From positions 1-48,794 of the forward strand of contig DEQQ01000083.1 in assembly GCA_002360455.1 (NCBI GenBank): a stretch of 48,794 nt of DNA. Reading direction: 5' to 3'. The notes below the pieces were generated by a model. It was given only the letters and a program-made list of their open reading frames with translations. It made no database searches and was not told the origin of the DNA. The stretch comes from Saprospiraceae bacterium UBA3362. GTDB lineage: Bacteria; Bacteroidota; Bacteroidia; Chitinophagales; Saprospiraceae. The translations under genes and the position numbers were made by a program. Each line of letters begins with the position of its first letter. The stretch's first letter is position 1. Shown here piece by piece: positions 10,013-20,183 of the stretch.

Positions 10013-13000
10013 GATTGAATTTGAAGAACTGTAATGCTGCATTATTGTTAGAAACAATAATGCCAATATTGTTTTTATGTTCTATTAATTCAAGTCCTTT
10101 GGAGTCTTTATCGATATAAATGCCGGATTGGAGCGGAGATAAATAGGAGAATGATGTCTTGTCTGCCGACTGGACCAAAACCCCTCCAATAGAGCCATCA
10201 TATCTTGTAGTTTCAGGCTCAGAATTATATGCATTTCCTGCAAACAATATATCTTTCACTCCATCTCCATTGAAGTCTCTAACAATAAAATCTTGTATGG
10301 TAGAAAACTGTGCTTCTACAGGCAATAACTCTGTTTTAAACTTTCCATTCTCATTTCTTAGAATGACTGATCCAAATTCTGTTGAAGTCAAATGAATTGC
10401 CTTATCCAGTTGATCTCCATAAATGTCCTTCAATGTTGCATTGGCAAATGAATTGTAGCTTGGAAATTTGGTCTTAATAAAAGGCATTTGTTCTTGACTG
10501 CATTGTTTACCTCTTACCGGAAGTTGCTTGTTATCAATCTTCTTAGAAAGTACAATATCGTAAGTACCACTTTCGTCAAAATCCGCACAATAAATTTCTA
10601 AAGGCTTATCTTTGGAAGGATGAAATTTATTGTTCATTCCCAGATTCCCTGCCAGTAAATCTATATCTCCATCATCATCCAAATCCGTTGCTACAATTTG
10701 ATTCCACCAACCTCTCAGATCGGTATCAAAAATTTCTTGCGGATTTCTCTTCTTCCAATTCTTATTTTCAAAAGAAAAAACTTGAATGTCAGTCCACTCT
10801 CCGGCCAAAATCAATTCCTTTTTTCCGTCTGAGTTAATATCTTCCCATGCTGTGGTTTGAATCATTCCTGCAAATTTTAATTCCTCCGGCAGAGCAGAAC
10901 TTATATCTTTGAACATGCCTTTCCCCAGATTTTCAAAAACATAGGATTGCGGAGATTTTGGATATTGATTAGGAACTACACGGCCGGCTCGAAAAACGTC
11001 AAGATCTCCATCCAAATCAAAATCAAAAACTTGAATTTTGGAACCTGAAGATCTCGTTGCAGGAAGATTTTTCGACCTAACGAAATTTGCTTTTCCGTCA
11101 TTGAGATACAACCTGTCTTGATAATTTTGCCCTTCTGCAGATTCTGTTCCTCCTGAGACTACATACAAATCTTTGTCTCCATCCCCATCAGCATCAAAAA
11201 AAGTAGAGCCCAAATCTTCATAATTTTTATCTTGTATAAATGCAGGAACAGATCTTGGCGAAAAAACACCAGATTGATTTTGAATATAAAGTTGAGACGG
11301 TTGAGTTTTAGCGGCACCAATAAAAAAATCTTCTAACCCATCAGCATTCACATCTGCTACAGAAACCAATGGTCCAAGCGTACTCAGTGAGTGTGGCAAT
11401 AAAATTTGACTCGCATAATCATCAAAAGAGTTCTCTTTATGAAAATAATTTGGATTAAAAAATTGGTCAGAAAATTCTTTAAAAAAAACCTTTGATACAG
11501 GATTGGATTGAGCTACTGCATTTGATGATTTTGAGTATTCAATTTCAATTAATTGATTGGGTTTTACATTTGACACAGTCTGCTCTCTTCCATCCAACCA
11601 TTTCACATAAACTTCATCGATCAATTCTGTTTGCCCTATACCAAAATGGATAATCGACTCCATAGTTGACAAATATCCTCTTGTTCTTTGATGATTGATG
11701 GTCCATTGGGTTTGTTTTGTACGCAACTGTACTTTGGCTCCCAGTCCATCAGGATTTGCCTTTGGACCTTTTAATTTTATCCGAAGATAATTAGATTCTG
11801 ATTTGCATTGATTTTCATAAACAAAGGCTTCTTCATCAATATTGTTGACAACCAGATCAAGGTCTCCATCATTATCAAGATCACCATAAGCGGCACCATT
11901 AGAAAATGAAGGGTGCTGCAAGTTCCAGTCCTTTGTTTTTTTCTCAAACTTAAAATTGCCCTTGTTTTGAAACATTACATTTGAAATTCGGACAGCAGGA
12001 AGATACTGAAACAATTCTTGCACACTGGAAAGCTTGTACTTGCCATTAGACTCTCTTGCTTTGGAATGAAGTTTTTCGTTTCCATCTCGATCATATACAT
12101 CCATTCTAAATCCATTGGTCACATAAATATCTCTCCATCCATCATTATCAAAATCTGCCATTAATGGAGCCCAAGACCAATCTGTCTTATCCAATCCGGT
12201 CAACTGTGCAATCTCACTAAATTTTCCATTGCCATGATTGTATTGCAAAGCATTATGCATATACTGCATTGCAAATCCATTGGATTTCAATGAATCAAAT
12301 TGTACCGTATTCATCTGCGGCATGGAGGTTTTATTGCGTTTATAGTCATCGGGACGCATTTCTACAACAAATAATTCTTCATTCCCATCGTTATTCAAGT
12401 CCGCCATATCCGCACCCATAGAATAAAACGGTACATGCTTGAAAGTTTCTTTCTCTGAATGTTTGAACTGACCATTGCCGAGATTTATATACACATAGTC
12501 ATGCTGAATAAAATCATTGGCAACATACAAATCCAATAATCCGTCTTGATTAAGGTCCGCTACAGTTACACTCAAGCCGAAACCAAAATTTGGTAATATT
12601 CCCGAAGACTGAGTAATATTGGTAAATGTTCCGTTGCCTTCATTTCGATAAAGTTGATCTACATTGGGTGCAGTTTTTTCATTCAAAACATTCATCTTGG
12701 ATTTTATAACATCAGAAATGGACAAGCCCCATTCTTGAGGTCTATTGGCAACATACAAATCCAAATCACCATCATTGTCCATATCAAAAAATGCAGAGCA
12801 AACCGAAAATCCCGAATCTCCAATTCCATACTTATCTGCTTCTTCAGAGAATTGAAAATTTCCTTTATTGATAAAAAGCAAGTTTTTATTCTTAATGCTA
12901 TCCTTTTGATAACCTCCTCTACAAATATAAATATCTTCTAAACCATCTTCATTAATGTCCACAAGGTTTATACCTGATCTCCAACCGGAATATTGCCCAA

Positions 13001-13331
13001 CTCCGGCAATAGCAGTCATATCCGTAAACTTCATGTTGCCTTCGTTCTTATAAATTCTATCCGGTACCTGATTGCCGGTAAAATAAACATCCGTCTTTCC
13101 ATCATTGTCAAAGTCTCCTAAGGCCACACCCGCTCCATTGAATATGTAGTTGAAGTTAAAAATAAATTCATCTTCATTCTGCTTGATTTGATTACTGAAC
13201 TTGATTCCTGTTTGATCCGAAAGAAGCAATTTAAATCCGGAACAAGAATCGGATTTTTTTAAATCTGTTTTTGTTTCTTTGCACGCTGTCAACAGAATAA
13301 ACAAAGTAAAAATACAAATCTGGTTTTTCAC
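10005..13331 (-). CDS. Double beta-propeller surface lipoprotein, paralogue 2
   Basis: The 1108-aa product begins MKNQICIFTLFILLTAC, a lipobox signal. Seven Ca-loop motifs (DFDNDGKTD, DINEDGLED, DMDNDGDLD, DLNQDGLLD, DLNNDGNEE, DFDNDGWRD, DLDNDGDLD) precede an ASPIC/UnbV domain at about 529-595 (TRGYLSTMESIIHFGIG). Six more follow (DVNADGLED, DADGDGDKD, DFDLDGDLD, DINSDGKKE, DLDDDGDID, DFNGDGVKD). The second half carries the invariant block RGKQCSQEQMPFIKTKFPSY and, near the end, EPETTRYDGSIGG. It is third in the minus-strand operon, 16 nt after the gene upstream, and its stop overlaps the CRTAC1-type start. The product is likely an outer-membrane surface lipoprotein with an unknown ligand. 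Confidence 0.9.
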   Translation of the reverse strand: MKNQICIFTLFILLTACKETKTDLKKSDSCSGFKLLLSDQTGIKFSNQIKQNEDEFIFNFNYIFNGAGVALGDFDNDGKTDVYFTGNQVPDRIYKNEGNMKFTDMTAIAGVGQYSGWRSGINLVDINEDGLEDIYICRGGYQKDSIKNKNLLFINKGNFQFSEEADKYGIGDSGFSVCSAFFDMDNDGDLDLYVANRPQEWGLSISDVIKSKMNVLNEKTAPNVDQLYRNEGNGTFTNITQSSGILPNFGFGLSVTVADLNQDGLLDLYVANDFIQHDYVYINLGNGQFKHSEKETFKHVPFYSMGADMADLNNDGNEELFVVEMRPDDYKRNKTSMPQMNTVQFDSLKSNGFAMQYMHNALQYNHGNGKFSEIAQLTGLDKTDWSWAPLMADFDNDGWRDIYVTNGFRMDVYDRDGNEKLHSKARESNGKYKLSSVQELFQYLPAVRISNVMFQNKGNFKFEKKTKDWNLQHPSFSNGAAYGDLDNDGDLDLVVNNIDEEAFVYENQCKSESNYLRIKLKGPKANPDGLGAKVQLRTKQTQWTINHQRTRGYLSTMESIIHFGIGQTELIDEVYVKWLDGREQTVSNVKPNQLIEIEYSKSSNAVAQSNPVSKVFFKEFSDQFFNPNYFHKENSFDDYASQILLPHSLSTLGPLVSVADVNADGLEDFFIGAAKTQPSQLYIQNQSGVFSPRSVPAFIQDKNYEDLGSTFFDADGDGDKDLYVVSGGTESAEGQNYQDRLYLNDGKANFVRSKNLPATRSSGSKIQVFDFDLDGDLDVFRAGRVVPNQYPKSPQSYVFENLGKGMFKDISSALPEELKFAGMIQTTAWEDINSDGKKELILAGEWTDIQVFSFENKNWKKRNPQEIFDTDLRGWWNQIVATDLDDDGDIDLLAGNLGMNNKFHPSKDKPLEIYCADFDESGTYDIVLSKKIDNKQLPVRGKQCSQEQMPFIKTKFPSYNSFANATLKDIYGDQLDKAIHLTSTEFGSVILRNENGKFKTELLPVEAQFSTIQDFIVRDFNGDGVKDILFAGNAYNSEPETTRYDGSIGGVLVQSADKTSFSYLSPLQSGIYIDKDSKGLELIEHKNNIGIIVSNNNAALQFFKFNHD

Positions 13332-13347
13332 AAATCTAAAATTTTAA

Positions 13348-16300
13348 CTAGTTCAATTTTAATAATTTAAGCTTAGAGTTATTAATTCCAACAATCAATG
13401 CATTACTCGAAGCCAATTTAATGGGCTTCAATTCCTTGACATCATAAGGAAGATATATTCCGGACTCTTTGACATTTATAGCTTTCCATTCTCTGTTGTT
13501 TTGATTCAATAAAACGGTACCGATTCCTGCATCCGCATTGGTAGTTTCTACCTCTGCAGAAAATTGGTTGCCGGCTAAAATGATGTCCAACTTTCCATCC
13601 TTATTGACATCCTCACAAATGATGCCTTGAGTAGTACTAAATTGTGCTCGTTTAGGTAAATTCTTAGGTTCTAATTTCCCGCCGTTATTGTATAAAATCA
13701 TAGACGTAAATTGCTTGGACTGAAGATGCAAACTTGAATCCAACCCTGTCCCATAAATATCCTGCAATTTGGCATTGGCAAACGAATTGTAGCTTGGAAA
13801 TTTTTGCATAATAAAAGGCATCTGTTCCTGACTGCATTGCTTTCCTCTCACAGGAACCATATCAGAACCATTATACTTTGCCAAGACAATATCATAAGTT
13901 CCATTGTGATCAAAGTCGTTGGCAAAAACTTGAAAAGGTTTTTCAGGACTTGCATGAAACTTATAGTTTTCTCCTAGATTACCGCAAATTAAATCTTGAT
14001 CTCCATCACTATCTATATCCGCTGCGATCAACTTATACCACCAGCCTTCAGAATGAGGAATATTAAGTTCTTGTGAAATTTCTTTGCACTTCCCTTCGGA
14101 AAATTTAAAAATTCTGATGGGCATCCATTCTCCTGCAATGGCAAGTTCTTGCTGGGCGTCCTGATCCAACTGAAACACTGCTGCCGTAGTCACCATTCCT
14201 ATTGTTCTTAGCATTGGAGCCTTCTCATCCGTAACATCTTTAAAAACAGCTTTACCTGAATTTTCTAACAAGTAGGATTTTGGTGCTCTGGGATATTGAT
14301 CCGGCACTGTTCTTCCTCCTCTAAATAAATCTAAGTCTCCGTCTTGATCAAAATCAATGGCAATGACAATACTTCCACTAGAACTTATATTAGCTAAATT
14401 TGACTTTGCTCTTGTAAAATTTCCCTTCCCGTCATTCAAATAAATTCTATCCTGATAGGAGTTCCCTTCTGGTTTTTCTGTACCTCCTGAAACAACATAA
14501 AGATCCAAATCTTTATCTCCATCTGCATCAAAAAACAAGCTTCCCATATCTTCATACTCCTTATCAGAAGAAAATGCCGCAGTAGTTTTTTCATTGAACG
14601 TTTGTTGACTTGTTTGTACATACAAAGCTCCCGACTGACCCATTGCTCCACCTACATAAAAATCTTCCAAACCGTCTCCATTGACATCTGCAACAGAAAT
14701 ATTTGGTCCCAATCTACTTAATCGATGAGGAAGCAAAATTTGCTTTTTGTAATCATTAAAAGAAGTATTTTCTTTATGAGAATATATCGGACTGCACCAT
14801 CCTTCACCCAATTCTGTAAACAACCCGGCTTGATTTGATTTTTGATAATTCATTTGACCCGAAGCATCTTTGTAATTTACTTCCAGTACTTTATTTGCCT
14901 TAGGAGATTCTATGAGCTGCTCTTTTCCATCCGGCCAAACAACAGTAAGTGATTTGATTTTTTTATTTCCTAATCCGAAATGAGCTATAGGTTCTGAACA
15001 AGAAAGATAGCCGCGAGAATTTCTCATTTCTACATACTGAATAGCTCCATCTTCCAGTATTAGAGTAAGCTTTGACCCAAAGCCTGAAGGATTGAGTGCA
15101 GGACCAATTAATCGAACTCTAATAAAATTTTGTTCAGAATGGTTCTGATAAATGAAGGCCTCATCTTGAATATTATTGACAATCAAATCAAGATCTCCAT
15201 CGTTATCCAAATCTGCTACAGCAGCACCGTTGGAATAACTTGGCTCTTTGATGCCCCAGTCGTTCATGGCTTTAGAAAAACTTAAATCACCGTTATTCTT
15301 AAAAATATAATTGACTGCTTTGGCAGCAGGTAGGTTTCTCAATATTTCTTCTGTAGTTTTCTTTGCATTATTATGAATCAAGTCATACTGAAGTTTTCCA
15401 TAAGAATCTCTGTCATACAAATCTCTTCTAATTCCATTGGCTACAAAAATATCTTTCCAGCCATCATTGTCAAAATCAGACAGTAAAGTTGCCCAAGACC
15501 AATCTGTTTTATCCACACCGGCAAGCTGAGAAATTTCAGAAAATGTCCCGTTGCCGTTATTCAATTGAAATGCATTATGCATATACTGGTCATGGATCCC
15601 TACAATCTTCATTGTGTCTATTTGAGATGGATTCATTACAGGCATGGAAGTCTTAGATCTTTTATAGTCCTCCGGGCGCATTTCAACCGTAAAGATTTCT
15701 TCCAAACCATCATTATTCATATCCCCAAAATCAGTACCCATTGCATAAAATGGAGTATGATTGGTGATTTCTCTAATGGCTTCTTTAAATTTTCCATTGC
15801 CAAGATTTTTATAATAATAATCATTCTCTATAAAATCATTAGAAATGTAAATATCCTGCCATCCATCCTGATCCAAATCTCCGGTCGTCACACTCAGTCC
15901 ATATCCAAAATTATTTACGATTCCGGCTTCTTCTGTAACTCTTGTAAAAGTATTGTCACCATTATTTCTATAGAGTTGGTCTGAGGACAAAAGTCCCGGA
16001 TTTTTTTTACCGGCTAAAACCGCAGGAATATCAAGATAAAATTGTTCCGGTCTGTTAGTAATGTATAAATCTAAATCGTTGTCATTATCATAATCAAAAA
16101 AATTACAGGCCAAACTAAAACCTGGGTCCGCAATATTATAACGCGAACCTTCTTCCGTGAAGGTATTATTTTTTTGGTTGATGAACAATAAGTTTGAATT
16201 AAGCTTGGGATCGTTTTTAAATCCTCCTCGACAAACATAAATATCCAAAAATCCGTCGCCATTGACATCCGCCATTGTGACTCCGGTCTTCCAACCTGAA

Positions 16301-16641
16301 AATTTATCAATACCTGCTGCAGTAGAAATATCTTCAAACTTAAAATTGCCTTTATTGATATACAATTTGTCCGGAGCTCTATTTCCTGTAAAATATAGAT
16401 CTGTCAATCCGTCATTATTGATATCTCCAACTGCTACACCGGCTCCATTGTACAAGTAATTAAAATTAAAAATATGCTCCTCGGGAATCTCCACAATTTT
16501 GTTGTTGAAACTTACTCCTGTATGCTTGGACTCCATGAGTTCAAACAGTTTTTTTCCATCGTTCTGTCCTGTGCTTTTTTTTACTTTATCACAGGAACTT
16601 ACTAACATCAATACCAATAAAACTAAAATACTATAACGCAT
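13348..16641 (-). CDS. Double beta-propeller surface lipoprotein, paralogue 3
   Basis: The 1097-aa product begins MRYSILVLLVLMLVSSC, a lipobox signal. Seven Ca-loops occur in the first half (DINNDGLTD, DVNGDGFLD, DYDNDNDLD, DLDQDGWQD, DMNNDGLEE, DFDNDGWKD, DLDNDGDLD), ASPIC/UnbV at about 522-587 (SRGYLSCSEPIAHFGLG), then five loops (DVNGDGLED, DADGDKDLD, DFDQDGDLD, DIDSDGDQD, DVNKDGKLD). The block RGKQCSQEQMPFIMQKFPSY is retained. It lies 6 nt after paralogue 4 and 16 nt before paralogue 2, so the three are tandem duplicates in one transcript. The signal peptides differ more than the folded domains. Its ligand is unknown. Confidence 0.9.
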   Translation of the reverse strand: MRYSILVLLVLMLVSSCDKVKKSTGQNDGKKLFELMESKHTGVSFNNKIVEIPEEHIFNFNYLYNGAGVAVGDINNDGLTDLYFTGNRAPDKLYINKGNFKFEDISTAAGIDKFSGWKTGVTMADVNGDGFLDIYVCRGGFKNDPKLNSNLLFINQKNNTFTEEGSRYNIADPGFSLACNFFDYDNDNDLDLYITNRPEQFYLDIPAVLAGKKNPGLLSSDQLYRNNGDNTFTRVTEEAGIVNNFGYGLSVTTGDLDQDGWQDIYISNDFIENDYYYKNLGNGKFKEAIREITNHTPFYAMGTDFGDMNNDGLEEIFTVEMRPEDYKRSKTSMPVMNPSQIDTMKIVGIHDQYMHNAFQLNNGNGTFSEISQLAGVDKTDWSWATLLSDFDNDGWKDIFVANGIRRDLYDRDSYGKLQYDLIHNNAKKTTEEILRNLPAAKAVNYIFKNNGDLSFSKAMNDWGIKEPSYSNGAAVADLDNDGDLDLIVNNIQDEAFIYQNHSEQNFIRVRLIGPALNPSGFGSKLTLILEDGAIQYVEMRNSRGYLSCSEPIAHFGLGNKKIKSLTVVWPDGKEQLIESPKANKVLEVNYKDASGQMNYQKSNQAGLFTELGEGWCSPIYSHKENTSFNDYKKQILLPHRLSRLGPNISVADVNGDGLEDFYVGGAMGQSGALYVQTSQQTFNEKTTAAFSSDKEYEDMGSLFFDADGDKDLDLYVVSGGTEKPEGNSYQDRIYLNDGKGNFTRAKSNLANISSSGSIVIAIDFDQDGDLDLFRGGRTVPDQYPRAPKSYLLENSGKAVFKDVTDEKAPMLRTIGMVTTAAVFQLDQDAQQELAIAGEWMPIRIFKFSEGKCKEISQELNIPHSEGWWYKLIAADIDSDGDQDLICGNLGENYKFHASPEKPFQVFANDFDHNGTYDIVLAKYNGSDMVPVRGKQCSQEQMPFIMQKFPSYNSFANAKLQDIYGTGLDSSLHLQSKQFTSMILYNNGGKLEPKNLPKRAQFSTTQGIICEDVNKDGKLDIILAGNQFSAEVETTNADAGIGTVLLNQNNREWKAINVKESGIYLPYDVKELKPIKLASSNALIVGINNSKLKLLKLN

Positions 16642-16647
16642 AATTTA

Positions 16648-19600
16648 TCAGTTCAACTTTAAACAATTTAATTTTGAATCATTATTTGTCACAAGCAAAT
16701 AATCTTCATTTTTGATTTTTATTTTAGCCAAATCTTTTACATCGGTTTTTAAAAACAAACCGGACTGTTTGAATGGAATAATCTTCCATGCATTTGCAGA
16801 CCTCTTGAGTACCAATCCAATAGAAGCATCAGAAGGAGTGGTTTCTATCTCAGGATGAAATCTGTTTCCTGCAAGTATAATTTCTTGCTTTCCATCACGA
16901 TCTAAATCCATGAGTTCAAAATCCTTGATGCATGAAAATTGTGCCTCTACAGGAAGAACATCTCTAATAAATTTTCCATTCTCTTGGATCAACACCATAG
17001 ATCTGTATTCTTCGGCCTTGTACGAAATTCCTTTTTCCAAATCTTCTCCGTATATCTCTTTCAAATTTGCATTTGCAAAGGAATTGTAGCTTGGAAATTT
17101 GGTCTTAATAAACGGCATCTGTTCCTGACTGCACTGTTTTCCTCTTATAGGAACCAAGTCGTTGCCATTATATTTTGCAAGAACAATATCGTAAACCCCG
17201 TTTTTATCAAAATCATTACAATAAATAGAAAAGGGTTTTTCGGCTGTTGCATGAAATTTGTAATTCTCTCCCAGATTACCACACAACAGATCCTCGTCTC
17301 CATCGTCATCAATGTCAAATGCTACTAACTTACTCCACCATCCCGTCAAGTTGGTAAGTCCCAAAGTTTCAGCAGGTATCTCAGTCCATTTCCCATTTTC
17401 GTATTCATGCACCTCTATTCCCATCCATTCTCCTCCCAGGATCAACTCTTTTTGAGCATCATCATCACAATTCATCCAACAAGATGTGATTACCATACCG
17501 GCATTCTGAAGATCGGGAGCTGTATGACTTATGTCTTTAAAATGTCCTTTTCCATCGTTCAACAACAGATATGATTTTGGTGCAAAGGGGTATTTGTTGG
17601 GTATGGCTCTTCCTCCTCTGAAAAGATCGAGATCACCATCTTTGTCCCAATCATAAGCAGAGACCGTAGATCCACTGGAAGTTATCTCAGGCAAACAGTC
17701 GGTACATTTGCTTAAGTTTCCTTTTCCATCATTAAGATACAATCTATCCTGATAGATTTTTCCTTCTTCCAAATCCACTCCACCGGAAACTACATAAAGA
17801 TCTTGATCTCCATCCATATCAAAATCGATCATGAGGGATCGCATATCTTCATAGACAGCATCCTTCAAAAAAACCTGAGCACTGGTAGGACTAAAACGTC
17901 CATCTTGATTCTGTAAAAAACAACTTGCTGCCTGATTTCTTGCTCCACCAATGAACACATCATCCAATCCATCCTTATTCAAATCTCCTAAAGACATAAA
18001 CGGACCAAGCTTGGACAATCGATGCGGCAATAGAATTTGATTTTTAAAATCATCAAAAGAATTTTCCTTATGGATATACTGAATTGGAGCATTTTCGCCG
18101 ATCATCTCAGTAAAATATTGAACTGATTTTGGCTCGTTTTTTTTGTCTTGAGCTTGTTTATAATCTAGGGTAATAATGTGTTTAGAACTTTTTGGAGATG
18201 CAAGCTCTATAACTTTGCCATCAAGAAATGTACAATTGATTTTTTCTATTTTTGTATCGGTCCCAAGACCTACATGAAGCATGGCCTCGCTGCTTGAGAG
18301 ATAACCTCTTGTAGATCGTATCTCCCCGTGCTGTATTCCTTTGTTTGTATAAACTGTGACCTTTGTTCCTATTCCTTGTGGATTTTCTCCCGGTCCTTTT
18401 ATTTTGATATGAACATTGTCATGATTTCTTGGATTGTTATTTTTATAAATAAATGGAAAGTCTTCAATATTATTTACGATAATATCCAGATCTCCATCAT
18501 TATCCAGATCTGCAGTAGCAGCTCCGTTCGAATAACTTGGCTCTTCGAATCCCCAATCTTTCATCACTTTCTTGAACCGGAAAGAATCTTGATTTTGAAA
18601 CATGTAATTCACAACTTTAACTGTTGGAAATTTTGACATGGCTTCATCAAAAGAAGTAAATGAGGTTTTACTGTTCCGCATTTTCTTGATTTCTGCAGTC
18701 ATATCTCTATCCAATACATCTCGTTTATATCCATTTGTGATGTACAAATCTTTCAATCCATCATCATCAAAATCGGCTATCAAAGGAGCCCAAGACCATT
18801 CAGTCTTATCTAAGTGCGCCAGTTGCGAAATTTCACTGTAAAAACCATTGCCGTGACTGACCAGTAATGAATTGTGCATAAATTGCAATCCAATGTTGAG
18901 TAACAATAAACTGTCATAAGTCTCAGTGGACATTGCCGGCATAGAAGTTTTGGATCTCTTATAATCCTCAGGCCTCATCTCGGCTATAAATAAATCTTCA
19001 TATCCATCATTATTGATGTCACCCAAATCACTTCCCATAGAACTAAATGAAGTGTGATTCGCAATTTCTTGAATAGAATGTTTGAACGTACCGTTCTGCT
19101 GATTGATATAACAATAATCGTTCTCCGCAAAATCATTGGTCACATACAAATCCTGAAATCCATCCTGATTCAAATCTCCTGCGATGACATTCAAACCAAA
19201 TCCAAAGTTTGGCAAAATTCCTGAACCTGCAGTAATATTCTTAAACTTACCGTTCCCTTCATTGAGATACAGTTGATCTGTAGTCGTCGGGTCCGCCAAT
19301 TTTTTATAATATTCTACTTCCTTAAAATAATAATCAAATAAACTTGGTCGATTGGCTACATACAGGTCAAGATCATGGTCATTGTCCATATCAAAAAAAA
19401 CAGACTGAATACTGAATCCAATATCGTTGACCCCATATTGCTCGGCAGATTCTCTGAAAGTTAAATTTCCTTGATTGATAAATAATAAATTCGTATTCTC
19501 TAATGGCGATTGTTTACTTCCTCCTCTACAAACATAAATATCTTGAAATCCATCTCCATTAATATCTATTATACTCACACCACTTTTCCAACCTTTGAAT

Positions 19601-19944
19601 TTGGAAATCCCACATTTTTCTGAGATGTCTTCAAATTTAAAATCTCCTTTGTTGATGTACAATTTGTCCGAAACCTGATTGCCTGTGAAATACAAATCTT
19701 GCAGTCCGTCATTATTAAAATCCGCAACCGCTACACCTCCTCCATTAAAGATGTAAGTAAAATTATCAATGAATTCTTCACGTGTCTCTTTGATTGGATT
19801 TTTAAACGAAATGCCGGTTTGAGACGGAGGCAATAGTGTAAATTGCTTCTCGCCGGAGGTTCTAGTTTGCGTCTTACATGCATAAAAACTATAACTTATA
19901 GCTATAAGTCCAACAAAGACTAATACTTTAGGAAAATAGTTCAT
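16648..19944 (-). CDS. Double beta-propeller surface lipoprotein, paralogue 4 (first gene of operon)
   Basis: The 1098-aa product begins MNYFPKVLVFVGLIAISYSF followed by YAC, a lipobox signal. First-half Ca-loops are DFNNDGLQD, DINGDGFQD, DMDNDHDLD, DLNQDGFQD, DINNDGYED, DFDDDGLKD and DLDNDGDLD. ASPIC/UnbV is at about 521-591 (TRGYLSSSEAMLHVGLG). Second-half loops include DLNKDGLDD, DFDMDGDQD, DWDKDGDLD, DIDDDGDED and DLDRDGKQE, and one position is degenerate (CDDDAQKE). The block RGKQCSQEQMPFIKTKFPSY is identical to that of paralogue 2. It is the most upstream gene of the operon that runs to 6874. The 239-nt divergent region upstream holds no perfect TAnnTTTG element, so its promoter is not identified. 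Confidence 0.9.
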   Translation of the reverse strand: MNYFPKVLVFVGLIAISYSFYACKTQTRTSGEKQFTLLPPSQTGISFKNPIKETREEFIDNFTYIFNGGGVAVADFNNDGLQDLYFTGNQVSDKLYINKGDFKFEDISEKCGISKFKGWKSGVSIIDINGDGFQDIYVCRGGSKQSPLENTNLLFINQGNLTFRESAEQYGVNDIGFSIQSVFFDMDNDHDLDLYVANRPSLFDYYFKEVEYYKKLADPTTTDQLYLNEGNGKFKNITAGSGILPNFGFGLNVIAGDLNQDGFQDLYVTNDFAENDYCYINQQNGTFKHSIQEIANHTSFSSMGSDLGDINNDGYEDLFIAEMRPEDYKRSKTSMPAMSTETYDSLLLLNIGLQFMHNSLLVSHGNGFYSEISQLAHLDKTEWSWAPLIADFDDDGLKDLYITNGYKRDVLDRDMTAEIKKMRNSKTSFTSFDEAMSKFPTVKVVNYMFQNQDSFRFKKVMKDWGFEEPSYSNGAATADLDNDGDLDIIVNNIEDFPFIYKNNNPRNHDNVHIKIKGPGENPQGIGTKVTVYTNKGIQHGEIRSTRGYLSSSEAMLHVGLGTDTKIEKINCTFLDGKVIELASPKSSKHIITLDYKQAQDKKNEPKSVQYFTEMIGENAPIQYIHKENSFDDFKNQILLPHRLSKLGPFMSLGDLNKDGLDDVFIGGARNQAASCFLQNQDGRFSPTSAQVFLKDAVYEDMRSLMIDFDMDGDQDLYVVSGGVDLEEGKIYQDRLYLNDGKGNLSKCTDCLPEITSSGSTVSAYDWDKDGDLDLFRGGRAIPNKYPFAPKSYLLLNDGKGHFKDISHTAPDLQNAGMVITSCWMNCDDDAQKELILGGEWMGIEVHEYENGKWTEIPAETLGLTNLTGWWSKLVAFDIDDDGDEDLLCGNLGENYKFHATAEKPFSIYCNDFDKNGVYDIVLAKYNGNDLVPIRGKQCSQEQMPFIKTKFPSYNSFANANLKEIYGEDLEKGISYKAEEYRSMVLIQENGKFIRDVLPVEAQFSCIKDFELMDLDRDGKQEIILAGNRFHPEIETTPSDASIGLVLKRSANAWKIIPFKQSGLFLKTDVKDLAKIKIKNEDYLLVTNNDSKLNCLKLN

Positions 19945-20183
19945 AATTGGGTTAAAATGGTTGGTTTTTATAGTGAAATTAATAGCAAATGATTAAAAAA
20001 ACCAATGCTCAAAAGAAAATTATAAAAACAATCCTAATAAACTGTTTATCATTCCTTTAAATATATTAATTAAAATACATATAGTGTCTGCATTCAGTGA
20101 ATTGAATTACCGAGGATCTTGTTTACAGTTGATTTTGAAAAGAGAATAAAACTTTTTGTAATAAATCCACGTTTTCTATTCTA

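Noticed and set aside
3557..19944. Propeller gene array as a mobile element or phage region
   Set aside because: No transposase, integrase, terminal repeats or phage genes were seen; tandem duplication explains the array.
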